DNA from: Desulfopila sp. IMCC35008
GTDB taxonomy: Bacteria; Desulfobacterota; Desulfobulbia; Desulfobulbales; Desulfocapsaceae
NCBI RefSeq assembly: GCF_010646885.2
Contig: NZ_CP050700.1
Coordinates: forward strand, 2,382,501 to 2,446,500
DNA: 64,000 nucleotides
Direction of reading: 5' to 3'
Positions 19,556 through 29,216 of the stretch are shown piece after piece; position 1 is the first letter of the stretch, and every line of letters begins with the position of its first letter. A program made the translations under genes and the position numbers. The notes below the pieces were generated by a model, which did no database searches, was not told the DNA's origin, and saw only the letters and a program-made list of their open reading frames with translations.

Positions 19556-20506
19556 ATGTTGTCTATCGGCCCCCTGACCTTTGATTCACCTTATGTCCTG
19601 GCCCCACTTGCAGGATATACAGACCTCTCCTTCCGCCTGCTCTGCAGAAGATATGGAGCAGGATATACTGTGTCAGAAATGATCAGTTGTCATGGTCTCC
19701 ATTACCAACAGCAGAAGACCATGGATATGCTTCTCTCACTTGAGGAGGAAAAACCGGTTGCCTTTCAGATTTTTGGGGCCGACCCGGACCTAATGGGGGA
19801 AGCGGCTGCCATAGTCAGCTCCTTTGCCGGTGATATGATAGATATCAACATGGGTTGCCCGGTAAAAAAAGTTACCAAGCGTGGAGCAGGGGCGGCATTA
19901 ATGGGAACAATTGACACAGCTGCACTCATTATTAAAAATGTTTGCAGTAACACGAATCTACCGGTGACTGTTAAATTTCGTGCAGGATTGGACAGCAAAA
20001 CGATTAACTGTGTAGAATTTGCCAAAATGGCCGAGGCAAACGGTGCTTCGGCACTAACAGTACATGGAAGGACATGGGCACAGGGCTTTACAGGTACCGC
20101 TGATTGGCGCCATATTCGGGAAGTTAAAAACAATGTGACTATCCCTGTCATTGGCAACGGCGATATCCTCACCCATCAGGATGGCCGTACCATGATGGAT
20201 CAAACAGGTTGCGACGGAGTCATGATTGGACGCGCAGCTCTCGGCAACCCCTGGATATTTTCTGAGAGTGACAGACCGCAAGAGTCATCTCTGATTGTTG
20301 CAGGCGCCTTGGAACATGCTCTATTGATGGAGCAGTTTCTACCTGTAAGCAGGATGCTTGGCTACATCAAAAACCAGCTCGGCAGGTATTTTAAGGGACT
20401 GCCAGGGAGTTCCTCAATGAGAAAGGCAGTCTATGACAGTCCCGATTTTACTTCCTTAAAGGAGTTGCTGCAGTCCGCCTCTTATCGCCAATCCCGAACC
20501 AGCTGA
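19556..20506 (+). CDS. dus: tRNA-dihydrouridine synthase (DusB-like)
   Basis: FMN enzyme reducing uridine to dihydrouridine in tRNA. Motifs: APLAGYTDLSFR (flavin site), VAFQIFGADP, DINMGCPVKKVTKRGAGAAL with the catalytic Cys, LTVHGRTWAQGF, and IGNGDILT. 316 residues. One of two dus genes in the window (see 34155-35174); this one is closer to DusB/NifR3. Converges with pepA, overlapping it by 25 bases. Confidence 0.95.
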   Translation: MLSIGPLTFDSPYVLAPLAGYTDLSFRLLCRRYGAGYTVSEMISCHGLHYQQQKTMDMLLSLEEEKPVAFQIFGADPDLMGEAAAIVSSFAGDMIDINMGCPVKKVTKRGAGAALMGTIDTAALIIKNVCSNTNLPVTVKFRAGLDSKTINCVEFAKMAEANGASALTVHGRTWAQGFTGTADWRHIREVKNNVTIPVIGNGDILTHQDGRTMMDQTGCDGVMIGRAALGNPWIFSESDRPQESSLIVAGALEHALLMEQFLPVSRMLGYIKNQLGRYFKGLPGSSSMRKAVYDSPDFTSLKELLQSASYRQSRTS

Positions 20507-22011
20507 ACAAGTGTACGCACCATAATTCCCGAGGGACCTTTCGGGATATATGTTTTTTCGGTGAAATCCCAGGCAGTCCCGGCAATATCGAGATGAGCCC
20601 AAGGCGTCTCACCGACAAAATGTTCCAGATAAGCAGCAGCAGTACTTGTACCGCCAGGACGTCCACCAGCATTTTTAATATCTGCAACCTTCGATTCTAT
20701 CTGTTTACTATACTCCTTGCCTAGAGGCAGCCTCCAGACAGGCTCACCAGCTCTATCCCCTGCCTCTAGCAATCTCCCGGCAAGCTTGTCATCATTGGAG
20801 AGCAACCCGGTATAGTGATGGCCCAGGCCAATTATGACAGCACCAGTCAACGTCGCGACATCCACCACACAATCCGGATTATATTTCTCTATGCCATAGG
20901 CCAGGGCATCAGCCAGGATGAGTCGACCTTCTGCATCGGTATTAACAATCTCCGATGTCAAACCGTTATAGTGCTTAATTATATCACCCGGTTTCAAGGC
21001 AGCGCTTCCAGCCATATTATCCGTTGCCGGGACAATTGCCACCACCCTGATTCGTGGTTTATCTGCAGCTATGGCCCGCATTGCTCCAAGTACTGCCGCG
21101 CCACCACACATATCATATTTCATGTCCTGCATTCCGGCGGCAGGTTTTAAGCTTACCCCACCGGAATCAAAAGTCAGACCTTTGCCAATAAGAAGAATCG
21201 TCTTTTTGGAGTTTTTCGGGTTATGTTCCAGAACAACAAGTTTTGGTGGTTCCGACGATCCTTGATTCACCGCCAGAATCCCTCCCATGCCCAGCTTACT
21301 CATCTCAGCCTTGTTAAGTGTTTTGCATTTAAGATTCAATTCGTCAGCCATTGTTTTGGCATATTCGGCAAAGTGAGTTGCGGTCCAGTGATTACCCGGC
21401 TCGTTGGCCATATTACGGGCCTCATTAGCCGAAACAGCAGTATAAGCACCTTTCTTGACAGCCCTGCGAAGAGCAGTACTTTTCACTTTCCAGCCAACAG
21501 CTGAGACAAGAATTTTCTCTATCCCCACATAGGGTTTTTCTTTTTCATCCTTTTTCTTGAACCTGGAAAAACGATAATCACCAAGCAAGACGCCCTCAAT
21601 CAGGCTTTCTGCGAGTTGAGCCTGGTTAAAGCCAAGATCCGGACCGGCAGATATCATCATGTCAGAAACTTTATATTTTTCGCAATAGCTGCTAATCGTC
21701 CCACCAGCTAATCGAAATAGTTCTGCAAGCTCTGCTTCAGACCTTTTCTTTTTGCCTTCACCCAAGCCTATAACAAGAACCCTTTTGGCACTGCTATTCA
21801 GCAATTTTGGATGTTGCGAAGGGTAGAGTAGAATACATTCATTTTCCTTTGCCGAAAAATCCCCAAGTTGCTGAATCTCATATACCACCTGCAAAATTCT
21901 CTTATCGCAATCCAGGCTATCTTTTCTACCTGAAGCAACAAAACAAACAAGGAGGTCACCTTTGAAACTTATCGGGTCTTCGGTAGAAACAACAACTTCT
22001 GTATGTATCAT
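20482..22011 (-). CDS. pepA: Leucyl aminopeptidase (M17)
   Basis: Two-metal aminopeptidase removing N-terminal residues from peptides in the cytoplasm. 509 residues; the C-terminal catalytic domain carries LIGKGLTFDSGGVSLKP (metal Lys and Asp), the family signature NTDAEGRLILADAL, and LTGA. ATG at 22011. Single-gene unit with convergent overlap of dus. Confidence 0.96.
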   Translation of the reverse strand: MIHTEVVVSTEDPISFKGDLLVCFVASGRKDSLDCDKRILQVVYEIQQLGDFSAKENECILLYPSQHPKLLNSSAKRVLVIGLGEGKKKRSEAELAELFRLAGGTISSYCEKYKVSDMMISAGPDLGFNQAQLAESLIEGVLLGDYRFSRFKKKDEKEKPYVGIEKILVSAVGWKVKSTALRRAVKKGAYTAVSANEARNMANEPGNHWTATHFAEYAKTMADELNLKCKTLNKAEMSKLGMGGILAVNQGSSEPPKLVVLEHNPKNSKKTILLIGKGLTFDSGGVSLKPAAGMQDMKYDMCGGAAVLGAMRAIAADKPRIRVVAIVPATDNMAGSAALKPGDIIKHYNGLTSEIVNTDAEGRLILADALAYGIEKYNPDCVVDVATLTGAVIIGLGHHYTGLLSNDDKLAGRLLEAGDRAGEPVWRLPLGKEYSKQIESKVADIKNAGGRPGGTSTAAAYLEHFVGETPWAHLDIAGTAWDFTEKTYIPKGPSGIMVRTLVQLVRDWR

Positions 22012-22218
22012 TAATATTATCCTTATGTAATGGCTGCTACTCTCACGAGTAATATCATTTCAGCTGGTATCAGATTTATTATTACCAATAATTAACCAAT
22101 AATGCTAAATAGTACTGTTATACTACGGTAATCACCTTTAAGCATCTCGGTTATGAAAACATCTCATTATATAACGAGAAGCTCTTAAAATATCTCTACT
22201 CCCTATCTTTCATAAACT

Positions 22219-23265
22219 ATGACCATGTTACAAACCCTAATCACGTCAGTTTCACTAGCGATATGCGTTTCGGCCCTCTGCTCCGTCTGTGAGGCAGTTT
22301 TATACTCTCTTTCCGCCAGTCAGGTTGAAATGCTCAAAAAAAGTGGCTATAGCTCCGCCTCTCATCTTCAGGATCTTCGTTCTGATATCGATGAACCGAT
22401 AACCGCCATCCTGACCCTGAACACCATTGCCAACACAGTTGGAGCATCTATTGCCGGTGCGGCTGCGGCTAAACTGTATGGAGACCACAATATAATCTGG
22501 TTCTCCTCAATATTTACCCTCTCCATCCTTATTTTTTCCGAAATATTACCGAAAACAATCGGCGTCAATTTCGCCTATCGCCTTGCCCCCTTTATCGCGC
22601 ACCCCCTGAGATGGATGGTAATAGTACTTAAACCAATTGTCTGGCTCTGCCGATCAATTACCCGTCTGTTACCGGAAAAAACATCAGATGAAAATATCTC
22701 TGCCGAAGAGTTGCAGACAATAGCTGCACTCTCACGAGAGTCCGGGGAAATTGAAGAGGATCAAGAGAAAGTTATTGCTAACATACTTCAACTACAACAT
22801 AAAATGGTGCGCCAGGCGATGACACCACGTACGGTTACCTTCTCGCTTGAACAAGACCTCACCGTCGCTGATGCAATGGGCATGATAAACAGGCTTTCGA
22901 GTCACAGCCGCATCCCTCTATATGAAAAAGAGCCAAACGATGTTACCGGTATCGTAATGAGAAAGGACATCCTGCAAGCCGCTGCCGAAGGTGCCGATGA
23001 CGCAGTTCTGTCAAACTTTATGCAGCCCGTTCATTTTGTCCCGGAAACCGCACCATTAAACAGGATACTGGTGGATTTTTTTGATCGGCAGCAACACCTG
23101 TTCGTCGTGGTTGATGAATACGGTTCGATGACCGGCATAATATCCATGGAGGATGTACTTGAAGAGATCGTCGGCCGAGAGATAATTGATGAGTCAGACA
23201 AGGCGCGCGATATGAGGGAACTTGCCCGCTCACGCAATATTGCGGACAAGGGTAGGCAACAATAG
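22219..23265 (+). CDS. CNNM/DUF21 membrane protein with CBS pair
   Basis: 348 residues. The DUF21 membrane domain (about 1-150) has the family-type segments LTLNTIANTVGASIAGA and IFSEILPKTIG. It is followed by an acidic helix and two CBS domains (MTPRTVTFSLEQDLTVADA; LFVVVDEYGSMTGIISMEDVLEEIVG). The C-terminal CorC/HlyC domain common in this family is absent: the protein ends about 35 residues after the CBS pair. Such proteins take part in magnesium or cobalt transport; mgtE is two genes away. Substrate not provable from sequence. Confidence 0.9.
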   Translation: MTMLQTLITSVSLAICVSALCSVCEAVLYSLSASQVEMLKKSGYSSASHLQDLRSDIDEPITAILTLNTIANTVGASIAGAAAAKLYGDHNIIWFSSIFTLSILIFSEILPKTIGVNFAYRLAPFIAHPLRWMVIVLKPIVWLCRSITRLLPEKTSDENISAEELQTIAALSRESGEIEEDQEKVIANILQLQHKMVRQAMTPRTVTFSLEQDLTVADAMGMINRLSSHSRIPLYEKEPNDVTGIVMRKDILQAAAEGADDAVLSNFMQPVHFVPETAPLNRILVDFFDRQQHLFVVVDEYGSMTGIISMEDVLEEIVGREIIDESDKARDMRELARSRNIADKGRQQ

Positions 23266-23278
23266 CGTTAACAGGAGG

Positions 23279-23326
23279 AAGAGCCAGTACCTGTCGTTAT
23301 GTCACGACAGGTGCTGGCTCTTTTAA
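23279..23326. terminator. Bidirectional terminator
   Basis: 18-bp inverted repeat with one G-U pair (AAGAGCCAGTACCTGTCG, 23279-23296, against 23305-23322) and an eight-base loop, then TTTTAATT on the plus strand. It lies between two convergent genes and its right arm touches the stop of the protease gene. Confidence 0.88.
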
Positions 23327-24432
23327 TTAATACTTCCAAGCCTGACAGGGACGTCGTATGTATTCCCGTTCCGGAACACATTGACAATCACCTCCATGCC
23401 AACCTCGAACTTTTCCAACTGCTCCCGCAAATCATCATAGTTCCTGACTGGAACGTCTGCCACGCCTGTAATTATATCCCCTAGGATTATTTCACCCCTA
23501 TATTGAGTCGTTGGTCGAAGCCCTGCTTCCTGCGCAGGCCCGCCTTTTTCTATATTCAGGATCAGTACGCCCTGCACGCCGAGTTGCCGGGCAAGTCGCT
23601 CATCCGCAAGCGTCGCCCCTATACCTGGCTTTATCATTTTGCCATGCCGTATGAGTTGGGGAACAACCCTGTTCACCTCATCTACAGGGACAGCAAACCC
23701 AATACCAGCATACGCACCCGAGGGGCTATAGATTGCGGTATTCACCCCAATCAGGCGACCGGCACTATCAAGGAGAGGGCCTCCTGAATTACCTGGATTA
23801 ATGGCGGCATCGGTCTGCACAACACCCTGGATTGTCCGACCGGTAATGGCGTTTATTTCTCTCCCGAGTGCGGAAATAATTCCTGAGGTAATGGTCTGAT
23901 CAAGACCAAAAGGATTGCCGATGGCAAAAACCTTCTGCCCAACCAGGAGATCACTGGAGGTACCAAGGGGTATAGGTCGAAGTTTTTCGGCTGGTGCCAG
24001 GATCTGTAAAACAGCAAGATCCTTATCCGGTGCGGCACCGACTAATACCGCTTTCCAGCTGGTATGGTCAGCCATCGTCACCTGCACCCTGCTGGCATCA
24101 CTGATGACATGATAATTTGTAACGATGCGGCCTTCTCTATCCCAGACAAATCCGCTTCCTGTTCCCTGTGGAATCTCAACGGCATTTAGGGAAAAAAGTC
24201 CTCTTCTCAGAGCGATAGAGGTAACGTACACAACTGATGTTGAATTCTCCCTGAATATATCTATGGTGTTAAGTTCATCCGCTGCCAAATCCCCTCTGGC
24301 AGTTACAGCCCGCGGCTCTGCCTGAGGGTTGAATAAACGTCTCTGCAGCGGGTTGAAGACCAACCACAACCCGATCATCACCAGAACGAAAAGGATTAGA
24401 GGCAACCAGGATTGTGCAGGTTTGCGACTCAT
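23323..24432 (-). CDS. DegS-like membrane-anchored serine protease with one PDZ domain
   Basis: 369 residues. One N-terminal membrane helix (about 9-27), then a trypsin-like domain with the triad in VTNYHVI (His), KDLAVL (Asp) and NPGNSGGPLL (Ser), then a single PDZ domain (about 270-365). A single PDZ and uncleaved anchor make it DegS-like, not DegP-like. DegS senses misfolded outer-membrane proteins and starts the sigma-E pathway, but no rseA/rpoE is nearby, so the substrate is unknown. Shares the minus strand with mgtE, 33 bases downstream of it. Confidence 0.92.
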   Translation of the reverse strand: MSRKPAQSWLPLILFVLVMIGLWLVFNPLQRRLFNPQAEPRAVTARGDLAADELNTIDIFRENSTSVVYVTSIALRRGLFSLNAVEIPQGTGSGFVWDREGRIVTNYHVISDASRVQVTMADHTSWKAVLVGAAPDKDLAVLQILAPAEKLRPIPLGTSSDLLVGQKVFAIGNPFGLDQTITSGIISALGREINAITGRTIQGVVQTDAAINPGNSGGPLLDSAGRLIGVNTAIYSPSGAYAGIGFAVPVDEVNRVVPQLIRHGKMIKPGIGATLADERLARQLGVQGVLILNIEKGGPAQEAGLRPTTQYRGEIILGDIITGVADVPVRNYDDLREQLEKFEVGMEVIVNVFRNGNTYDVPVRLGSIN

Positions 24433-24465
24433 GGCTCTTGTCCACCTTTAGAAATGAAACCTGTT

Positions 24466-25848
24466 TCAAAGATGCAGAAAAGTCTTGGCAATATAAAAAT
24501 ACATCAATACCCCAAGGATATCGATTGAGGTCGTCACAAAGGGTCCGGTGGCAATCGCCGCATCAATGTCGAACCTTTTCAGTACTAATGGGATAAGCGT
24601 CCCAACAGTTGCCGACATTGTCATACAGAAAAAAATCGACAAACCGACGACTACACCCAACATTGCTGGCTCAGCAAATCCGAGATAGGCGACGACGCCA
24701 AGGAAGATACCGTATATTATCCCCAGTATCATACCGACCTTCATCTCCTTGAAAATCAGACGAATAAAATCATTAATATTAACCCTGCCTGTGGCAATCC
24801 CACGCACGATAATAGTTGATGATTGTGTCGCGATGTTGCCACCCATACCCATAACAATAGGGATAAAGGAGGCCAGGGCAAGAACCTGTTTCAGTTCATG
24901 CTCAAACGCCCCGATGATAAACATCGCCATGACCCCCCCCAACCAAGATGCGAACAACCACGGTGCCCGCAACACAGCGTTATCCTTTGTCGATTTAAGC
25001 AGTATTTCCCTATCCTTACCTGCACCAGCCATTTGCAGGAAATCCTCTGTCGCCTCCTCCCTGATAACGTCGATAATATCATCTACGGTGACGATCCCCA
25101 CCAACTTATAATTAGAGTCTACGACAGGAACAGCTAGAATATTATACTGGGATACCACGTGTGCCACTTCCCCCTGGTCCGTATCGGTGGTAACGGAAAT
25201 TACATTTGGGTTCATGATATTCTTCAACTGCCGGTGAGGCGGGTGGGTAAGAAGTTCACGAAGAGATACGACTCCGGCTAGTTTGTCATCCCCATAGATT
25301 ATGTAGAGATAGAATACCATCTCCATCTCTTCACTTTTTTTCTGGATATGGGCAATCGCCTCAGCGGCGGTCAGTTCTTCATCAAGACACATGAAATCCG
25401 GTGACATAAGACCACCGGCCGACTCAGGATGGTACTGAAGAAGATCCTCAACCTCCTCCCTATCCTTTTTGGCCATATGTTCCCGAATAGTCTCTGCTAC
25501 TTCTTCCGGCAAAATTTCGAGGATATCGACAGCGTCATCAGACGGCATGCTACCAATAATATCCGCCATATACTGGACGCTCAATTCCTGGACCAGATTT
25601 ACGACCAAGGCATCGTCTAGTTCGCTTAGGAATTCGCCTACATATTCGGTTTGGGCAACAATGTTGAATATGCGCTTTCGCTCCTCATCATTAAGGTGTC
25701 TGAAGACCCAGGCCATGTCGGCCGGATGCGTTTTGGAGATAAGCTTTCTCAGGTTTTCACTGGCACCACGCCGGTTTAACCTGCGAACCATATCGAGGAT
25801 TACATTTCCCTCATTACCTATAAGTTCTCTTCTTCCCTTATCTTCCAT
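24466..25848 (-). CDS. mgtE: Magnesium transporter MgtE
   Basis: Homodimeric Mg2+ channel. N-domain of helical superhelix repeats (about 1-120, with MPSDDAVDILEILPEE), two CBS domains (about 125-245), a plug helix, and a five-helix membrane domain (GMGGNIATQSSTIIVRG, FCMTMSATVGTLIPLVL). In this family the N and CBS domains close the pore when cytoplasmic Mg2+ is high. I prefer the ATG at 25848 (460 residues); an ATG at 25884 would add 12 residues without a clear ribosome site. No M-box leader was recognised in the 170 bases upstream. Confidence 0.94.
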   Translation of the reverse strand: MEDKGRRELIGNEGNVILDMVRRLNRRGASENLRKLISKTHPADMAWVFRHLNDEERKRIFNIVAQTEYVGEFLSELDDALVVNLVQELSVQYMADIIGSMPSDDAVDILEILPEEVAETIREHMAKKDREEVEDLLQYHPESAGGLMSPDFMCLDEELTAAEAIAHIQKKSEEMEMVFYLYIIYGDDKLAGVVSLRELLTHPPHRQLKNIMNPNVISVTTDTDQGEVAHVVSQYNILAVPVVDSNYKLVGIVTVDDIIDVIREEATEDFLQMAGAGKDREILLKSTKDNAVLRAPWLFASWLGGVMAMFIIGAFEHELKQVLALASFIPIVMGMGGNIATQSSTIIVRGIATGRVNINDFIRLIFKEMKVGMILGIIYGIFLGVVAYLGFAEPAMLGVVVGLSIFFCMTMSATVGTLIPLVLKRFDIDAAIATGPFVTTSIDILGVLMYFYIAKTFLHL

Positions 25849-26017
25849 AATTTTTACCGCAGTTCGAGGAAGGTATAAAACCATTGTTGAAATTCGTGAC
25901 CACTCTTGGGTATACTGACCCGAAAATATCGTACATTACAACTATTCCCATACTCGGGTCAAACCCTTTTACCTTTCAATTGTTCTTTTAGGAAATTTAA
26001 CCAATTTTTAATGTGTT

Positions 26018-27235
26018 ATGACGTTCACCACCCCTTTGTCAGCCGACGAAATCAATGACATGTTTGCCACGGCTTGTGAATACCAGAACTCTTTGGAGTA
26101 CGATAGAGCGAAAGCTATCTACTTGCATATGCTCACACATGTTGACGGCCCTTTACTCAGGTACAACCTCGGACTCGTATATTTCGACCTCAAGGAGTAT
26201 ACCAAAGCTACGGAACAATTTAAGATTGGCATTACGATGCAACCGGAAGACCAGGATATGCTCTTTAACCTGGCAATATCTCAAAAGGCTTCAGGAGATA
26301 CACACTCTGCCATTGCCAGCTATCTGCAACTCCTGGAACTTAACGACAAACATCTAGATGCACTATATAATCTCGCTGGCTGTTACCGTGAGAATAGAGA
26401 AACGAAAGCTGCAATCAGATACTATGAACTGGTGCTGCTCCACGACCCTGAAAATGATGCTGCCACCAATAATCTCGCCTTCACATTCCACCTGACAGGT
26501 GATTTGGAACGAGCCCTTTATTATTACAGGCAACTACTTCGACTCCGCCCCAATCATGCCCCTGCCTCCCACATGATTGCGGCCCTTGAGGGGGCCACAC
26601 CAACTCAGCCCCCGGACGAATACATAAAGGAGGTTTTCGACAATTACTCTGCCACATACGAGGAAAGCCTTACAAAAAAACTCGATTATTCAGTGCCGGA
26701 GCAACTTCGCACGGTAATGGATACATTTCGAGGAACATCAGAGTCTTTTGAACGAGGAATCGATCTTGGATGTGGGACCGGTCTGTCCGCACTTGCTTTC
26801 CAGGATGTTGTCAAAGAGTTTCATGGCATCGACTTATCCCCAAAGATGATAGAACGTGCCAGGGAGAAAAACATCTACACCAACCTCATTGCAGGTAATA
26901 TACTCAATATTCTGCAAGAACGAATCGATCACCAACCATACGATTTTATTCTAGCCGCCGATGTATTCATCTATCTGGGCGAGTTAAATGAATTCTTCGA
27001 AACGATAAGAAATTGCAGTTCAGCACACGCTCTTTTCTGCTTTTCAACAGAGAAAACAGCATCCGGGAGGAGATACCAACTTCGCCCATCAGGCCGTTAT
27101 GCTCACTCACGAGACTATATTCATGAAACTTTGGCTCTGAACGGTTGGGAAGTACTGGTCTGTAAAGATGCCGATTTACGAAAAGAAAAAGGAGATTGGA
27201 TACAAGGCGATCTCTGGATCGCCAGCCGTATCTGA
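26018..27235 (+). CDS. TPR-repeat SAM-dependent methyltransferase
   Basis: 405 residues: about five tetratricopeptide repeats (residues 10-195, e.g. LRYNLGLVYFDLKEYTKA and ATNNLAFTFHLTGDLERAL), then a class I methyltransferase domain (about 205-400). SAM motif I is IDLGCGTGLSALAF, with FHGIDLSPKMIERAREK and FILAADVFIYLGEL further on. Similar TPR-methyltransferase fusions exist in other proteobacteria without an agreed substrate. The TPR part suggests a protein substrate. Divergent from mgtE. Confidence 0.85.
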   Translation: MTFTTPLSADEINDMFATACEYQNSLEYDRAKAIYLHMLTHVDGPLLRYNLGLVYFDLKEYTKATEQFKIGITMQPEDQDMLFNLAISQKASGDTHSAIASYLQLLELNDKHLDALYNLAGCYRENRETKAAIRYYELVLLHDPENDAATNNLAFTFHLTGDLERALYYYRQLLRLRPNHAPASHMIAALEGATPTQPPDEYIKEVFDNYSATYEESLTKKLDYSVPEQLRTVMDTFRGTSESFERGIDLGCGTGLSALAFQDVVKEFHGIDLSPKMIERAREKNIYTNLIAGNILNILQERIDHQPYDFILAADVFIYLGELNEFFETIRNCSSAHALFCFSTEKTASGRRYQLRPSGRYAHSRDYIHETLALNGWEVLVCKDADLRKEKGDWIQGDLWIASRI

Positions 27236-27264
27236 CACTATCCTCGCGACAAGAGGATAGTGTC
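27236..27264 (+). terminator. Perfect inverted repeat, probable transcript end
   Basis: GACACTATCCTC and GAGGATAGTGTC form a perfect 12-bp stem with a seven-base loop immediately after the methyltransferase stop and before the convergent DUF2065 gene. Neither side has a clean T-run, so termination efficiency is uncertain. Confidence 0.5.
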
Positions 27265-27273
27265 AACGTATCT

Positions 27274-27474
27274 TTATGAAAAGAAGGTGGTTTTCTGGAC
27301 GACAAAGCATATAAGCAGCCCTATTAGCATGGCGACAAACCCAAACGCTCGCAACTGTGAGGCCGGCAATTGACTTAATTTCCCAAGCCAGTCACGCATC
27401 ACCTCTGGTGCAGCCGCATAAGGCAAGCCCTCCAGTATCAATACCATTCCGATTAGAAGAATCATTAATTTCAT
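27274..27474 (-). CDS. DUF2065 small membrane protein
   Basis: 66 residues: a first hydrophobic helix (2-22) with EGLPY, a short polar turn (PEVMRDWLGKLSQLP), then a second helix (44-61). This is the YjeT/DUF2065 arrangement. In several proteobacteria it is linked with the hflXKC region, not here. Function unknown. Confidence 0.8.
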   Translation of the reverse strand: MKLMILLIGMVLILEGLPYAAAPEVMRDWLGKLSQLPASQLRAFGFVAMLIGLLICFVVQKTTFFS

Positions 27475-28078
27475 AATCCGTTATCTACCAGACACACCTT
27501 TCCAATTCAAGCGGTAGATGCCCTCATTTTTTGAACCAATTTTTTACGTTTACGCTTCTTATATTCTTTTGAACCTTAGCAAAATAATATATTCCATTAT
27601 CATAGTATTTATGATAGGACACTCAGTAAATCACCTTATCCTCCCTACTCTTCAGTAAACTAAGCGGACCAGGGCCATCCGTTTCAACGGGCCGCTATAA
27701 AAACACCCATGAGTGCTTCTCAGCAGCCATGCAGAATACAGTGCCCTGTAAACGTTCAGCCCTCTGATAAAGGCAATATACTGAATTATAGGTTTTATCA
27801 GGATACGTAATAAATGATTATCTTTGCTCCAGGAGGCTGTCAGAGAGTGCCCTTCTCCCCAGCTCTTCATTATTATATAATGATAATGCTCGGATTATCA
27901 AACACATGACTGCGCCTATTATTATAAAATGACTCGATTTGAGAAAAAAAGCCTATTCTCGAACGACCTCTTAGTCGATCATCACATATTCAATTGCAAT
28001 TTCTAAGACGAGTGAATACAATACCATAAGGTTTTGCATTCCATATAATTTTATCAGCGACTACTTTTCTCTACTACT
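27475..28078. other. 604-base intergenic region upstream of purM
   Basis: AT-rich. It contains the purM promoter (27994-28022). A 72-codon open frame on the minus strand (27652-27870) has no ribosome site and no clear homology. I see nothing else that I can name. Confidence 0.5.
27994..28022 (+). promoter_or_regulatory. Sigma70-type promoter of purM
   Basis: TTGCAA (27994-27999), 17 bases, TACAAT (28017-28022). Leaves about 50 bases of leader before the ATG at 28079. No purine riboswitch pattern fits in so short a leader. Confidence 0.7.
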
Positions 28079-29131
28079 ATGACCAAGACTCAATCGTCAC
28101 GATACAGTGATGCCGGCGTCGACATTGACAAAGGCAATGAATTTGTACACAGGATCAAAAAAGAGGTAGCTTCCACACATCGCCCTGGTGTTCTTAATGA
28201 CCTGGGAGGGTTTTCTTCGTTAATAGCTATTGACACTAACAAGTATAGTAATCCTGTGCTTGTTAATTCTACTGATGGCGTTGGCACAAAACTCGCCGTA
28301 GCTCACCTATGTGGTAAACATGACACGATAGGTATTGATCTCGTAGCAATGTGTGTAAATGACATCATTGTTGGCGGAGCGACCCCTTTAAGTTTTCTCG
28401 ACTATTTCGCAGTCGGCCGGCTTGACCTTGATATTGCGACAGAGGTCGTCAAGGGCATAGCAGAAGGTTGCCGTCAAGCAAGGTGTTCTCTTGTCGGAGG
28501 TGAAACTGCCGAAATGCCAGGACTTTATAACAATAACGATTACGACCTGGCCGGTTTTGTCACAGGAATCGTTGAACGGGACGCTATCATTGACGGTTCT
28601 GACGTTCGTGATGGTGATATGATTATCGGACTCGCCTCCAGTGGCCTTCACTCCAACGGCTTTTCCCTGGTACGCAAGGTCTGTTTCGAAGAGCTTGGAC
28701 TTACTGTCGACCAACACATGGACGAATTCAATTCCACTCTCGGCGAGGAACTTCTCAAACCGACACGCATTTACGTGCAGTCCGTCTTAAACGTCCTTAA
28801 ACACTATCCGATCAACGGTATGATCCACAACACCGGTGGTGGATTCATAGACAATATACCTCGCATACTCCCCAAGGGGTACAAGGCAGTAATCGATACC
28901 AACAGCTGGAATCGCCCTCCTGTTTTTGACTTCCTTGAAAACAAGGGAAAGATTCCTAGCGATGAGATGTACAGAACTTTTAATATGGGTATCGGGCTGA
29001 TGGTAATCGTCGCTGAGAACAAGGCCAACGATATCGCCCATCACTTTAACGCAGCCGGTGAAGAAGCATGTATAATCGGAAAAATAGCGAGCAAGGGTGA
29101 AGATGAAAATGAGGTTGAACTTCTTTTCTAA
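28079..29131 (+). CDS. purM: Phosphoribosylformylglycinamidine cyclo-ligase (AIR synthetase)
   Basis: Closes the imidazole ring in purine synthesis with ATP. 350 residues with the family segments SRYSDAGVDIDKGN, VNSTDGVGTKLAVA, DLVAMCVNDIIVGGATPL, GGETAEMPG and HNTGGGFIDNIPR. Stand-alone unit with its own promoter and terminator; other pur genes are not adjacent. Confidence 0.97.
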   Translation: MTKTQSSRYSDAGVDIDKGNEFVHRIKKEVASTHRPGVLNDLGGFSSLIAIDTNKYSNPVLVNSTDGVGTKLAVAHLCGKHDTIGIDLVAMCVNDIIVGGATPLSFLDYFAVGRLDLDIATEVVKGIAEGCRQARCSLVGGETAEMPGLYNNNDYDLAGFVTGIVERDAIIDGSDVRDGDMIIGLASSGLHSNGFSLVRKVCFEELGLTVDQHMDEFNSTLGEELLKPTRIYVQSVLNVLKHYPINGMIHNTGGGFIDNIPRILPKGYKAVIDTNSWNRPPVFDFLENKGKIPSDEMYRTFNMGIGLMVIVAENKANDIAHHFNAAGEEACIIGKIASKGEDENEVELLF

Positions 29132-29155
29132 ACCTTAACCAGGCAAAATACAAAG

Positions 29156-29198
29156 ACAGGCGGTTCCCCAATAGTGGGGAGACCGCCTGTTTTTTTTT
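29156..29198 (+). terminator. Rho-independent terminator after purM
   Basis: Stem ACAGGCGGT-CCCC against GGGG-ACCGCCTGT with a short loop, followed by nine T residues. Confidence 0.93.
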
Positions 29199-29216
29199 GG
29201 TTCTTCGTGATTTTCC

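Noticed and set aside
25910-25970. Inverted GACCCG / CGGGTC between mgtE and the methyltransferase as an M-box
   Set aside because: Only six bases per arm about 45 bases apart, with none of the M-box conserved core.
27652-27870. 72-codon minus frame with a faint likeness to YidD (RILIKPIIQY, HG, GPLKRMAL)
   Set aside because: The Cys-rich core and the C-terminal motif of YidD are absent in all three frames, and there is no ribosome site. Could be a decayed copy, but support is too weak.
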